11,072 bases of DNA from UBA2402 sp044371005 (GCA_044371005.1 JBILUL010000164.1:1-11072); one strand, 5' to 3'; counted from the stretch's first letter, positions 1 to 6,369 are shown. Notes: generated from the letters alone by a model not told the origin. A program made the numbers and translations.

Positions 1-255
1 AAGAGCCTGGTGATGGTGACCGGATACCACCACCGTCCGATGGAGCTGGCCTACGAAGCCCGCACGCTCTCGGCGATTGTCTATGTCGCTGATCGCATCG
101 CGGCGGAAGTCGGCGCCGGGTTCCGCCAGGACCTCAAGGACCTGACGCCCGATCCGGCGGTTCTTGAATCGCTCAAGCTGACGACCGAAAAGGTCAACGA
201 CATCAAGACCCAGCTGGCCACGCAGGCCAACGACCTGGGCAACCTGCTCGGATGA
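1..255 (+). CDS. C-terminal fragment of an HDOD/HD-family signalling protein (5' end outside window)
   Basis: The reading frame is open from the first base, so the gene starts upstream; the GTG and ATG at 10 and 13 are internal codons, not the real start. The visible 84 residues begin with a segment of the kind that ends HDOD domains: a His-His-Arg-Pro motif, then a helix with the Leu-Ser-Ala-Ile-Val and Val-Ala-Asp-Arg-Ile-Ala pattern. HDOD domains are usually non-catalytic relatives of HD phosphohydrolases that act in signalling. The last 35 residues form a polar, probably helical tail ending in Asn-Leu-Leu-Gly. The N-terminal part is not visible, so an added receiver domain or an HD-GYP type cannot be excluded. 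It converges on another HDOD gene (684-2666), which supports a local signalling theme. Confidence 0.72.
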   Translation, partial: KSLVMVTGYHHRPMELAYEARTLSAIVYVADRIAAEVGAGFRQDLKDLTPDPAVLESLKLTTEKVNDIKTQLATQANDLGNLLG

Positions 256-257
256 TC

Positions 258-277
258 CGACCCCGCCTTCGGGGTCG
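258..277 (+). terminator. GC-rich hairpin just after the HDOD stop codon
   Basis: A perfect 8-bp stem, CGACCCCG (258-265) and CGGGGTCG (270-277), with a CCTT loop begins 3 nt after the stop codon at 253-255. It is followed by a pyrimidine tract (285-306, starting with six CT units) rather than a T run. Alone it is a weak terminator or a 3'-end stabilising stem; a stronger terminator follows at 309-343. Confidence 0.55.
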
Positions 278-284
278 CAACGAA

Positions 285-306
285 CTCTCTCTCTCTTTCT
301 CCCTCC
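285..306 (+). repeat. CT microsatellite / pure pyrimidine tract
   Basis: Six CT dinucleotides (285-296) continue into TTCTCCCTCC, giving 22 consecutive pyrimidines. The tract sits between two hairpins downstream of the HDOD gene. A CU-rich single-stranded RNA stretch next to a terminator can resemble a Rho or protein loading site, but no function is demonstrated. Confidence 0.6.
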
Positions 307-308
307 AG

Positions 309-343
309 GCGGCCGTGCGGACACGCGCGGTCGCTGTTTTTTT
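309..343 (+). terminator. Intrinsic terminator of the HDOD gene
   Basis: An 11-bp stem, GCGGCCGTGCG (309-319) and CGCGCGGTCGC (324-334), with a GACA loop and two G-U wobbles is followed by TG and seven T residues (337-343). The wobbles pair only in plus-strand RNA and the T run lies on the plus-strand side, so it terminates rightward transcription from the gene ending at 255. Confidence 0.88.
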
Positions 344-345
344 CC

Positions 346-683
346 ACTGATCGTCGGGGCCGAACGGCCATTTGGCCGCGACAGCATGCGGTCAGTACCC
401 TGCATGGGCGGCGGTGAGACCCAGCCCGCTCGCCTGGTTGCATTCAGAGGCCGCGTGTCGGCGCCGCACCGGCGTGCGGCCATGTGCGATGGGCCTGATT
501 CAAGCGGCCAACTTACCGATTACGCGTTGACACGAGCGACGGTGGTGAAGTCCGCGCAGCCTTTGAGCCGTGCCGGCGCCTTGCACCATCAGGCCGCGGA
601 GCGGCTTCATGGGTGGTGGGCCATAGGCGTGGGGGAACCGTGGGGGCGCGGGGCGAGCGATGAGAGCTCCGGCCCGTGCGCGG
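346..683. other. Gene-free stretch between two convergent HDOD genes
   Basis: I see no convincing coding region here. The longest plus frame (386-700) has no recognisable motif and no ribosome binding site, and it runs into the end of the opposite gene. The region contains a long hairpin (449-481), a short GCCGC/GCGGC hairpin (593-605) with a 3-nt loop, and a small CGGCC/GGCCG dyad (365-378). None is followed by a T run on either strand, so no terminator for the minus-strand gene ending at 684 is evident. Confidence 0.5.
449..481 (+). other. Long imperfect hairpin of unknown role
   Basis: GGCCGCGTGTCGG (449-461) pairs with CCGGCGTGCGGCC (469-481) over 13 positions with a 7-nt loop. Three pairs are G-U wobbles if the plus strand is transcribed; on minus-strand RNA they become A-C mismatches. 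This asymmetry suggests, weakly, a plus-strand RNA structure. There is no T tract, so it is not an intrinsic terminator. It may be chance structure in GC-rich DNA. Confidence 0.35.
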
Positions 684-2666
684 TCACGCGGCCTTCTTGA
701 GGGCATCGGGCTGCAGGAGCGTTTCGATCCAGCGCTCGAAGTTGGCACAGAAGTCGCCCTTCTCGAGGAAGAGTCGGATTCCGGCGTCCGTGGCCTCCTG
801 GCGACGAACGGGGTCTGAGCTCGCCGAGAGGATGGCGCCACGGACCTGCGCGCCACCCGGGAGCGCCTTGACTCGCTTGATGACTTCAATGCCCGAGATG
901 CCTGGCAGGTTGAGATCGCAGAGCATCACGTGCGGGGCCTCAGCGCCGGACTTGATCTTCTCCACGGCTTCTTCGCCGCTGGTGCAGATGCACAGCTGAA
1001 GGTCGCGGCGTTTCTCAAAGAGGAATGAGAGCAGTCTCGCGGCGAGCGGATCATCCTCAACCGCCATGAAGCGCGTGGCAACCGCGACAGGAGCCGCGGC
1101 GGATTCTCGCCCTACACGAACGCAGTTGCGTCCTGCCTGCTTGGCGGCATAGACACCAAGGTCCGCCGTGTGTACCAGTACCTCGGCCGTGGCAAAGACG
1201 CTTCCGGTGGACGGGTCGTGCGTCGCCACTCCGACGCTGATGGAGACGGGCAGCTTGAGCTGCGTGCTGCCATCGGTCGTGATCTCGAACGGAGTCGCGC
1301 ACACGCGTCGGCGAAGCAGTTCCGCAACCTTCTCGCCCCGAACGGCATCCGCCCCGGGGACGATGATCGCAAACTCCTCGCCGCCGTAGCGACAGACCAG
1401 TCCGATGTGAGTCAGTGTGTCGCGAAGGCGTTTGGACAGCTCGATCAGCACGGCATCGCCGGCCTGGTGTCCGTGCGTGTCGTTCACGCTCTTGAACTTG
1501 TCGGCATCGCAGAAGAGCATCGTGACCGGAGTGCGGTCCGTGTTTGACTTCTCGAACGCGGCCTTCATCTCCGCATCAAAGTGCGCGCGATTGAAAGCGC
1601 CCGTCAATCCATCTGTCACCGTCTTGCGGGTCAGGTCGGCGTTGCTTCGACGAAGCTCCGTGGCTTCCAGCTGCATCTCGACCTGGGCGGCGATCAGCTG
1701 CTCATGCGCCAGCGCCATGATCTGCGTGACATCCGCAGCACTGCCCGTCGACAGTTCAAGCGACTTGCCAAGCAACTGGCCATTCTCGTTGATCGCGGCG
1801 AGCAGTTCGCGTGCCGCGGCTGGTTCCAGATTGAGGTGGGTGCGCATCGCACCGATGTACGCGCCCAGTCGGCGTTTGTCGTTGGTGTCGTTGAGCACCG
1901 CAGCAGCCATCGCGCCAAGGGCCACGCACTTGACCAGCAGTTCATGAGTGGGCGCACATCGCTCGGGGGCGTGGTGCCAGCGGATGCACTCCGTGATCTG
2001 CGGAGGCAGCCGCCACTTCTCGGCGAGCATCGCGCCCATCTGGGCATGATCGATGCCGAACTTCTCCTGTTCGGTCGCTGCGTGCTGATCGTGGTCGGGG
2101 CCTGCGATCGCAAGTACAGCGTCGTACTCATTCTTGAGCGTGGCGGCGAAGGCCAGCACACCGATGTCCTGAAGCAGGGCGCCAACGAAGGCTTCTTCCG
2201 GATCGCAGCGCTTGATGTGGAGTCCGATGGTGCGTGCGCCCGCCGCGGCATAGACCGCGCGTCGCCAGTAGGCCGCCATGTCGAAGCTGCGATCAAGCCC
2301 GGACTTCTTGGTCGAATCCACGAGCGAGAAGCCCAGAACGATCGACTTGACGGTGTTCAGCCCCAGAAGGCTCGTCGCACGCTTGATGCTCGGGCAGGGG
2401 GTCGTGAGTCCGTAGAAGCTGGAGTTGACGGTGCGGAGCACCTTCGTGGTGAGCGCGGGGTCACTCTGAATGGTGGCGGCAATTTCCTGAGACGAGACGT
2501 TCTTGTCCTGGGCCAGTTCCAGAACGCGCATGGCCACGCTGGGGAGCGAGGGGAGGTTCTGGCATGTCAGAACCCGGTCGATGACCGGGGTGCCGCCGCG
2601 TGGTACACTCGGTGGATTGCTGCTTGCCATAGACACGAGGATCTCCATCCCGTCATGCCCGCCCAT
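684..2666 (-). CDS. HDOD-GGDEF-receiver protein, probable diguanylate cyclase
   Basis: A 660-residue protein with three signalling modules and no membrane segment. Residues about 37-235 are an HDOD domain starting at the Asn-Leu-Pro-Ser-Leu-Pro motif; the HD-type dyad is LLQDIG (164-169), lacking the metal-binding His, as expected for HDOD. A polar helix (about 315-347) links to a GGDEF domain (about 351-515) with DGLTGAFNR, DADKFKSVND and an intact GGEEF at 428-432, so cyclic-di-GMP synthesis is likely. The inhibitory RxxD site just before GGEEF is absent. A receiver domain (about 531-655) is C-terminal, with acidic D538/D539, phospho-acceptor D584, S614 and K636. No clear Shine-Dalgarno sequence precedes the ATG at 2666; in-frame ATGs at 2648 and 2630 are alternatives, and the latter gives a natural Met-Ala-Ser-Ser start. 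The cognate kinase is not in the window. Confidence 0.93.
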   Translation of the reverse strand: MGGHDGMEILVSMASSNPPSVPRGGTPVIDRVLTCQNLPSLPSVAMRVLELAQDKNVSSQEIAATIQSDPALTTKVLRTVNSSFYGLTTPCPSIKRATSLLGLNTVKSIVLGFSLVDSTKKSGLDRSFDMAAYWRRAVYAAAGARTIGLHIKRCDPEEAFVGALLQDIGVLAFAATLKNEYDAVLAIAGPDHDQHAATEQEKFGIDHAQMGAMLAEKWRLPPQITECIRWHHAPERCAPTHELLVKCVALGAMAAAVLNDTNDKRRLGAYIGAMRTHLNLEPAAARELLAAINENGQLLGKSLELSTGSAADVTQIMALAHEQLIAAQVEMQLEATELRRSNADLTRKTVTDGLTGAFNRAHFDAEMKAAFEKSNTDRTPVTMLFCDADKFKSVNDTHGHQAGDAVLIELSKRLRDTLTHIGLVCRYGGEEFAIIVPGADAVRGEKVAELLRRRVCATPFEITTDGSTQLKLPVSISVGVATHDPSTGSVFATAEVLVHTADLGVYAAKQAGRNCVRVGRESAAAPVAVATRFMAVEDDPLAARLLSFLFEKRRDLQLCICTSGEEAVEKIKSGAEAPHVMLCDLNLPGISGIEVIKRVKALPGGAQVRGAILSASSDPVRRQEATDAGIRLFLEKGDFCANFERWIETLLQPDALKKAA

Positions 2667-2965
2667 TCAGATCGATAGGTAGAACACCCTGAACTTCGGC
2701 GGGGACGTGGGATCTTCATCGGTCCGCGCACCCATGATCGTGAGAAGCTGGGGGGCGTAAAAACCAGCGATAGTCCGACTGTATTGCGGTGCTGGCGGGG
2801 GCTTATTTCCCCTGGCACGGGTGGAAGCGTGGCGATTCCATGCGCGAACAGGCCCGCAGACCCGCGGCATTGCCGTTAGGGATTGTTCCTCACGCCAGTA
2901 CAGGTGGACACGCCGCTGTATTGTGGGACCAGAAGGGAGCCGTGGAGCTGGGCTGAAAAGCCGAC
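2667..2965. other. Intergenic stretch between two minus-strand genes
   Basis: About 300 bases lie between the zinc-ribbon gene and the HDOD-GGDEF-receiver gene, enough for an independent promoter of the latter. I could not find a convincing -35/-10 pair on the minus strand. An 8-bp sequence, CTGTATTG, occurs twice (2779-2786 and 2916-2923), and a weak GGGG/CCCC stem lies near 2797-2813; both are within chance expectation. Frames crossing the region are shadows of the neighbouring genes. Confidence 0.4.
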
Positions 2966-2972
2966 TCAGCCC
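2950..2972 (-). terminator. Stem-loop overlapping the zinc-ribbon stop codon, possible weak terminator
   Basis: GGGCTGA (2950-2956) and TCAGCCC (2966-2972) form a perfect 7-bp inverted repeat with a 9-nt loop. One arm contains the stop codon (2966-2968) of the minus-strand gene. On the minus strand there is a CTTTT within the loop but no T run after the stem, so termination would be inefficient or Rho-assisted. Confidence 0.3.
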
Positions 2973-3451
2973 TGATTCTGGAAGTAATACCACGCCGCGG
3001 CGGCGAGCAATCCAACGACCACAACTGCGATCACGATCTGATTCTGGGACCCACCGCCACCGACCTTCTTCACCTTCGGTGCCGCTTCGATCTTGGTACG
3101 CGTCTTCTTCCCCAGTTGGGTGTCGTACCCGCACCCCAGACAGACTCGATCAGTCTGGTTCAGCACACGGTCGCAGCTGGGGCACTGCTTGCCACCTTCG
3201 AGGGCCTGAGCACGGCCGCCCAGGTCGAGGAGGAATGCGTTATCACCCTCGGCGGGCTGCTTTGCGGCCGGTTTGGCTGCTGCAGCACCAGGTACCGCCG
3301 CGGGCTTCTGCTGGGCTTGCTTGGTCTGCTTGGCACGCTCCACGCACGCTGCACAAATGTAGTTGCCCTTGGCGTCCTTGGTGCGCTGCATCTTGCTGCA
3401 GTCCTGGCCGCAGACTGAGCATGGCTTGGCTTCGGTGTTCTGATCTGCCAT
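2966..3451 (-). CDS. Two-zinc-ribbon, C-terminally membrane-anchored small protein
   Basis: The 161-residue protein starts at the ATG at 3451, chosen because AGGAG lies 8 nt upstream (3460-3464); a longer frame back to 3523 has no such signal. The first Cys cluster is CxxC at 11/14 (with C18) and CxxC at 33/36, around a conserved-looking Arg-Thr-Lys-Asp-Ala-Lys-Gly-Asn-Tyr segment. An Ala/Pro/Lys/Gln-rich linker (about 41-70) leads to a second ribbon, CxxC at 90/93 and CxxC at 104/107. A basic stretch (about 115-129) and a single hydrophobic segment (about 138-157) end the protein. The topology is probably tail-anchored with the ribbons in the cytoplasm. Similar Cys-rich small proteins are, from memory, common in planctomycetes with no assigned function. 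Zinc binding is inferred from Cys spacing; partner and role are unknown. Confidence 0.85.
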   Translation of the reverse strand: MADQNTEAKPCSVCGQDCSKMQRTKDAKGNYICAACVERAKQTKQAQQKPAAVPGAAAAKPAAKQPAEGDNAFLLDLGGRAQALEGGKQCPSCDRVLNQTDRVCLGCGYDTQLGKKTRTKIEAAPKVKKVGGGGSQNQIVIAVVVVGLLAAAAWYYFQNQG

Positions 3452-3459
3452 CGTGACTG

Positions 3460-3464
3460 CTCCT
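3460..3464 (-). promoter_or_regulatory. Shine-Dalgarno AGGAG deciding the zinc-ribbon start
   Basis: CTCCT on the plus strand reads AGGAG on the minus strand, 8 nt before the ATG at 3451. It rules in favour of the 161-residue form over the 185-residue open frame. Confidence 0.75.
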
Positions 3465-3500
3465 GACCCACCACCCCATGAACCGGAATCGGGGGGAGGG

Positions 3501-3516
3501 AGTGTAGACTCGACAC
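3501..3516 (-). promoter_or_regulatory. Possible -10 element and overlapping imperfect dyad upstream of the zinc-ribbon gene
   Basis: The minus strand reads TACACT at 3506-3501, about 50 nt before the start codon, resembling a sigma-70 -10 hexamer. No good -35 is found at 16-18 nt. The hexamer overlaps a 15-bp imperfect palindrome (GTGTAGACTCGACAC, 3502-3516), which could be an operator. The evidence is a short motif only. Confidence 0.3.
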
Positions 3517-3585
3517 GATCCAAGGCGGTCGGCGGACGGTGTTTGTCGAGTGGCGAGGTGGCGGGGGTGCTCTACCTGACCGATC

Positions 3586-3591
3586 TACTAT
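3586..3591 (+). promoter_or_regulatory. Possible -10 element for the CPBP-YrdC/phosphatase operon
   Basis: TACTAT lies about 67 nt before the CPBP start codon in the divergent intergenic region. There is no recognisable -35 hexamer at the proper distance. It is listed as the best candidate for a rightward promoter, with low confidence. Confidence 0.25.
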
Positions 3592-3634
3592 GGGCCTTCG
3601 CGTATCCCGATTGCGTTACCGGTCCAAACACACT

Positions 3635-3649
3635 CCGCAGCCGCTGCGG
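3635..3649 (+). promoter_or_regulatory. Hairpin in the leader just upstream of the CPBP start codon
   Basis: CCGCAG (3635-3640) and CTGCGG (3644-3649) form a perfect 6-bp stem with a CCG loop, ending 8 nt before the ATG at 3658. This is where a ribosome binding site would lie, and no purine-rich Shine-Dalgarno sequence is present. It may lower translation initiation or mark SD-independent initiation. Confidence 0.35.
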
Positions 3650-3657
3650 CCCCGCCA

Positions 3658-5178
3658 ATGACCAACGACCAACAGCCCAGCCAGGAAGATTTCGCAGGAA
3701 CCGCCGTGCCCCCGGTTCAGCCAGGGCCGCAGCCTGTCGCGTGGCCGGGACGGACCAGTCCGGACCCGGGCAGCCCGTTCGCGGCGACCATTGCATGGAT
3801 CGCCGGGGCGCTTCTGATTGGCATCATTGTGCTGCTCAATCAGTTGCCATCACGCTCGGCTGCCTCGCAAGCACCCGCTCCCGTCACCGCCCAGGCAGCA
3901 ATCGAGCCACCGGAAGTCCTTGACGGGCTGGGAGCGATGTCAAAGTTCCTCGTCAAGCTGTCGCATGCGATCGTGAAGCCAGGGGACACCGCTTCGACCG
4001 AAAGCCTGACGCGTCAGGTTGACAATTCAGCTCAGACACAACTTGATCGACTCCGGGCGGCCGTCGTCGTCGCGGAGTTGACGACGCCAGAGGCTGGCCG
4101 CGAGCGGCTCTCCATCCTTCAGAATGACTCCAAGCTACCGGATAGCATCCGAGCCGATCTGCTGCTCTTTGATCAGGTGCTCAAAGCCGACAACCCGCGC
4201 GAACTGCCCACCGCCACTCAGGAGAGCCTGATTGAACGGCATGGCTGGTTCGCCAAACTTGCACTCTCTCGGGGCCTTGCGGACACGGATGCACAGCGAG
4301 CCCCCTTGATCTCCGGTGGCGGAAGAATCCTCCTGGTCATTGCGATGCTCATCGGTGTGGCACTTGTCGCGGTGTTGGGCGGCATCGGATGCTTCGCAGG
4401 CGCAGTGGCAATGATCGCGACAGGCCGAATCAAGCCTCGGTTCGAGCCACCCACACCGGGCGGCAGCGTCTTTCTCGAAGTCGTGCCCATCTTCGCTGGC
4501 GGCTTTTTGCTGATCAAGGTGCTCGTACCTGTGCTGATCGCAGGGCCCGATGGCAGCCTGCCCGAATGGGCGATGAAGGCCTCGCTCCTTGCGCAATGGG
4601 CACTGGTGCCGATCTGCCTCTGGCCACTGCTCCGCAAAACGCCATTTTCCGAGTTCCGTCAGCGAATCGGTTGGCATTCTGGAAAGGGCGTTCTCTACGA
4701 AATGCTAGCTGGTGTCTTCGGATACCTCGCGTGCCTGCCTCTTTTCGCCGCGGCGGTCGCGACATCGGTGCTGTTTGCACTCTTCTTCAAGACCACAACT
4801 CCAGGAGCGGCTCCGGATGTCAAGAATCCCGTGGTGGACCTGATCGGTCGCGCCAGCCCCCTTGAGTTGCTGATGTTCTTCGTGCTGGCAACCTGCTGGG
4901 CACCACTCGTTGAGGAAGCCGTCTTCCGGGGAGCTTTCTTCCGGCACCTTCGGTCTCGGATCCCGCTGCTCGCCGCCGCGGCCATCAGTGCATTTGTCTT
5001 CGGCGCCATGCACGGGTATGAGTTCTTCATGCTTGGCCCGGTGATGTCGCTGGGATTTGCGTTCGCCCTCATTCGCGAGTGGCGAGGCTCACTGGTCGGC
5101 TGCATGACGGCTCACTTCCTCCACAACGCCACGGCACTGAGCTTCATGCTCCTGCTGCTGCCGGTACTTCGCGACTGA
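3658..5178 (+). CDS. CPBP-family intramembrane metalloprotease with long N-terminal extension
   Basis: A 506-residue multi-spanning membrane protein. The C-terminal part carries the CPBP (CAAX protease and bacteriocin-processing, 'Abi') motifs: EEAVFRG with E419, E420 and R424; F448-x3-H452; and H486-x3-N490. These polar residues sit in membrane helices and form the presumed zinc/glutamate active site. Ahead of it are a Pro-rich N-terminus (1-40), a first membrane helix (about 41-62) and a soluble, moderately charged region (about 63-218) that I do not recognise, then further helices (about 222-255, 271-295, 308-326, 345-377, 401-417, 432-502). CPBP proteins are commonly 200-300 residues, so this is nearly double. 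The ATG at 3658 lacks a Shine-Dalgarno sequence, but no better in-frame start precedes the first helix. The next gene begins 23 nt after its stop, so the two are probably co-transcribed. The substrate is unknown. Confidence 0.9.
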   Translation: MTNDQQPSQEDFAGTAVPPVQPGPQPVAWPGRTSPDPGSPFAATIAWIAGALLIGIIVLLNQLPSRSAASQAPAPVTAQAAIEPPEVLDGLGAMSKFLVKLSHAIVKPGDTASTESLTRQVDNSAQTQLDRLRAAVVVAELTTPEAGRERLSILQNDSKLPDSIRADLLLFDQVLKADNPRELPTATQESLIERHGWFAKLALSRGLADTDAQRAPLISGGGRILLVIAMLIGVALVAVLGGIGCFAGAVAMIATGRIKPRFEPPTPGGSVFLEVVPIFAGGFLLIKVLVPVLIAGPDGSLPEWAMKASLLAQWALVPICLWPLLRKTPFSEFRQRIGWHSGKGVLYEMLAGVFGYLACLPLFAAAVATSVLFALFFKTTTPGAAPDVKNPVVDLIGRASPLELLMFFVLATCWAPLVEEAVFRGAFFRHLRSRIPLLAAAAISAFVFGAMHGYEFFMLGPVMSLGFAFALIREWRGSLVGCMTAHFLHNATALSFMLLLLPVLRD

Positions 5179-5190
5179 AGCACTTCCCCC

Positions 5191-5195
5191 GAGGA
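5191..5195 (+). promoter_or_regulatory. Shine-Dalgarno GAGGA supporting a TTG start
   Basis: GAGGA precedes the TTG at 5202 by 6 nt and follows the CPBP stop at 5176-5178. It makes TTG the most likely start; the only other start codon of the open frame, a GTG at 5079, lies inside the CPBP gene and would add a tail with no YrdC features. Confidence 0.7.
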
Positions 5196-5201
5196 ACCGA
5201 T

Positions 5202-6338
5202 TTGAGCGCCAGACCACCCACCGATGAACAACTTTCCGCCGCGGCGACGGCCCTTCGCAGTGGCAGACTGGTCATCCTTCCCACCGAGACCCTCTACGGA
5301 GTCGCAGTCAATGCCGCGGACCCGCGCGCCGTGGCTCTCCTGCGCGACGTGATGACGGTGAGAACCGGCCTTCCAGCCAACTTCCCCGCCGCGACCTGGC
5401 ACGCGGCGGATCCGTCCGAGGTCATCCAGACTCTCGAACTGCAGCGCCCCGATCATCTCCTTGCGGCTGAACAACTTCTGCCTGGTCCCGTCCGATTGCT
5501 CCGCCACCTCGATGGCGAGGCGAACAAGCGTGCACAGGCACGTCTTGGCGTCGCACCCGGAGTGCTCGAATCCGATGGCAACTGGTCTGTCCGTGTGCCC
5601 GAGTGCACACCCACTCGGCGTGTGATCAAGGAATCGGGCATTCCTGTCCTGATTGAGCGATTAGCCGCGGTCGGACTGGGAGATGGTATTTCACTTCTGA
5701 AAGAAACCGTAACGCTCGCCGCGGGTATTGGTATCAACCATGTCATCGACATCGGTCCGACGCGATTCGGCGGGCCGTCAACCCCGGTAGAACTCGGGGA
5801 AACTGGTGTTCGAGTTGCTGGCCCTGGTGTCTACGAAGCTCGGTACATTCGAAAGAAGATGCTCCGAAACCTTCTCTTTGTCTGCACGGGAAACACTTGC
5901 CGCAGCCCCATGGCTGAGGCGATCGCACGCGACATGCTGCGCCGTGCCGGTGAAGAAGCGGTGAGCGTCGGCTCCGCCGGCATCGCCGCGGCTGAGGGGG
6001 CTGCCATGACTCCCGAGGCACGCGAAGCACTAGGCGATATGGGCATTGCCGCCCACAACCACCGCAGCCGCGGGCTTGATCATGAGATGATCGCAGCAAG
6101 CTATCGCATCTACGCCCTGACACGCGCCCATCAACGCGCGATTCAGGCTTCACTGGGGGCTGCGGAAGCCGCAAGGGTGCAACTGCTTGACCCCGCCGGA
6201 GGCGACGTTGCAGACCCGATTGGCGGCCCCATCGATGAGTATCGCGATACGGCCGCCCGCATTGAACGCATGATCCGCACGCGGCTTGCCGAACTGGGCA
6301 TTCAAGTGCCCGAACCCCTCGGCAAGACTTCCGCCTGA
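5202..6338 (+). CDS. Fusion of a degenerate Sua5/YrdC domain with a YwlE-like (arginine) phosphatase domain
   Basis: A 378-residue protein from a TTG start with a good ribosome binding site. Residues about 8-215 resemble Sua5/YrdC/YwlC, the family making threonylcarbamoyl-AMP for tRNA t6A: PTETLYG at 27-33, LLPGP at 92-96, a SVRVP-like strand at 129-133, and a late IDIGPTRFGGPST strand. The KxR motif is reduced to TVR (52-54), and the SxN segment expected after the Gly-Ile-Pro (146-148) is replaced by VLIERLAA, so catalysis is doubtful. Residues about 221-365 are a low-molecular-weight phosphatase: the P-loop is C228-TGNTC-R234-S235 and the DP loop is D338-P339-IGG. Thr at P-loop position 232, where tyrosine phosphatases usually have Ile, is the residue that gives Bacillus YwlE phospho-arginine specificity. 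In Bacillus, ywlC and ywlE are separate neighbouring genes. An internal ATG at 5859 could in principle yield the phosphatase alone, but it has no good SD. Confidence 0.88.
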   Translation: MSARPPTDEQLSAAATALRSGRLVILPTETLYGVAVNAADPRAVALLRDVMTVRTGLPANFPAATWHAADPSEVIQTLELQRPDHLLAAEQLLPGPVRLLRHLDGEANKRAQARLGVAPGVLESDGNWSVRVPECTPTRRVIKESGIPVLIERLAAVGLGDGISLLKETVTLAAGIGINHVIDIGPTRFGGPSTPVELGETGVRVAGPGVYEARYIRKKMLRNLLFVCTGNTCRSPMAEAIARDMLRRAGEEAVSVGSAGIAAAEGAAMTPEAREALGDMGIAAHNHRSRGLDHEMIAASYRIYALTRAHQRAIQASLGAAEAARVQLLDPAGGDVADPIGGPIDEYRDTAARIERMIRTRLAELGIQVPEPLGKTSA

Positions 6339-6369
6339 TCCCCGCGATCACGCGCCCTGCCTATTGCGT

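Noticed and set aside
386..700. 104-residue plus-strand frame in the gene-free region
   Set aside because: It has no SD, no hydrophobic or motif pattern, contains the hairpin at 449-481, and overlaps the 3' end of the opposite gene.
1581..2678. 365-residue open frame on the plus strand opposite the HDOD-GGDEF-receiver gene
   Set aside because: It is fully antisense to a gene with clear domain motifs, has no recognisable motif, and is the usual long shadow frame of GC-rich DNA.
2779..2923. Repeated 8-mer CTGTATTG at 2779-2786 and 2916-2923
   Set aside because: One 8-bp match within 300 bp is about what chance gives, and the flanking bases do not extend it.
2667..3134. 155-residue minus-strand frame covering the gap before the HDOD-GGDEF-receiver gene
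   Set aside because: It begins inside the zinc-ribbon gene in another frame, its composition is Arg/Pro-rich as in shadow frames, and it shows no motif.
6339..6369. Search for a bidirectional terminator between the convergent fusion gene and heptosyltransferase gene
   Set aside because: Only short GATC/GCGATC dyads are present, with no stem of useful length and no T run.
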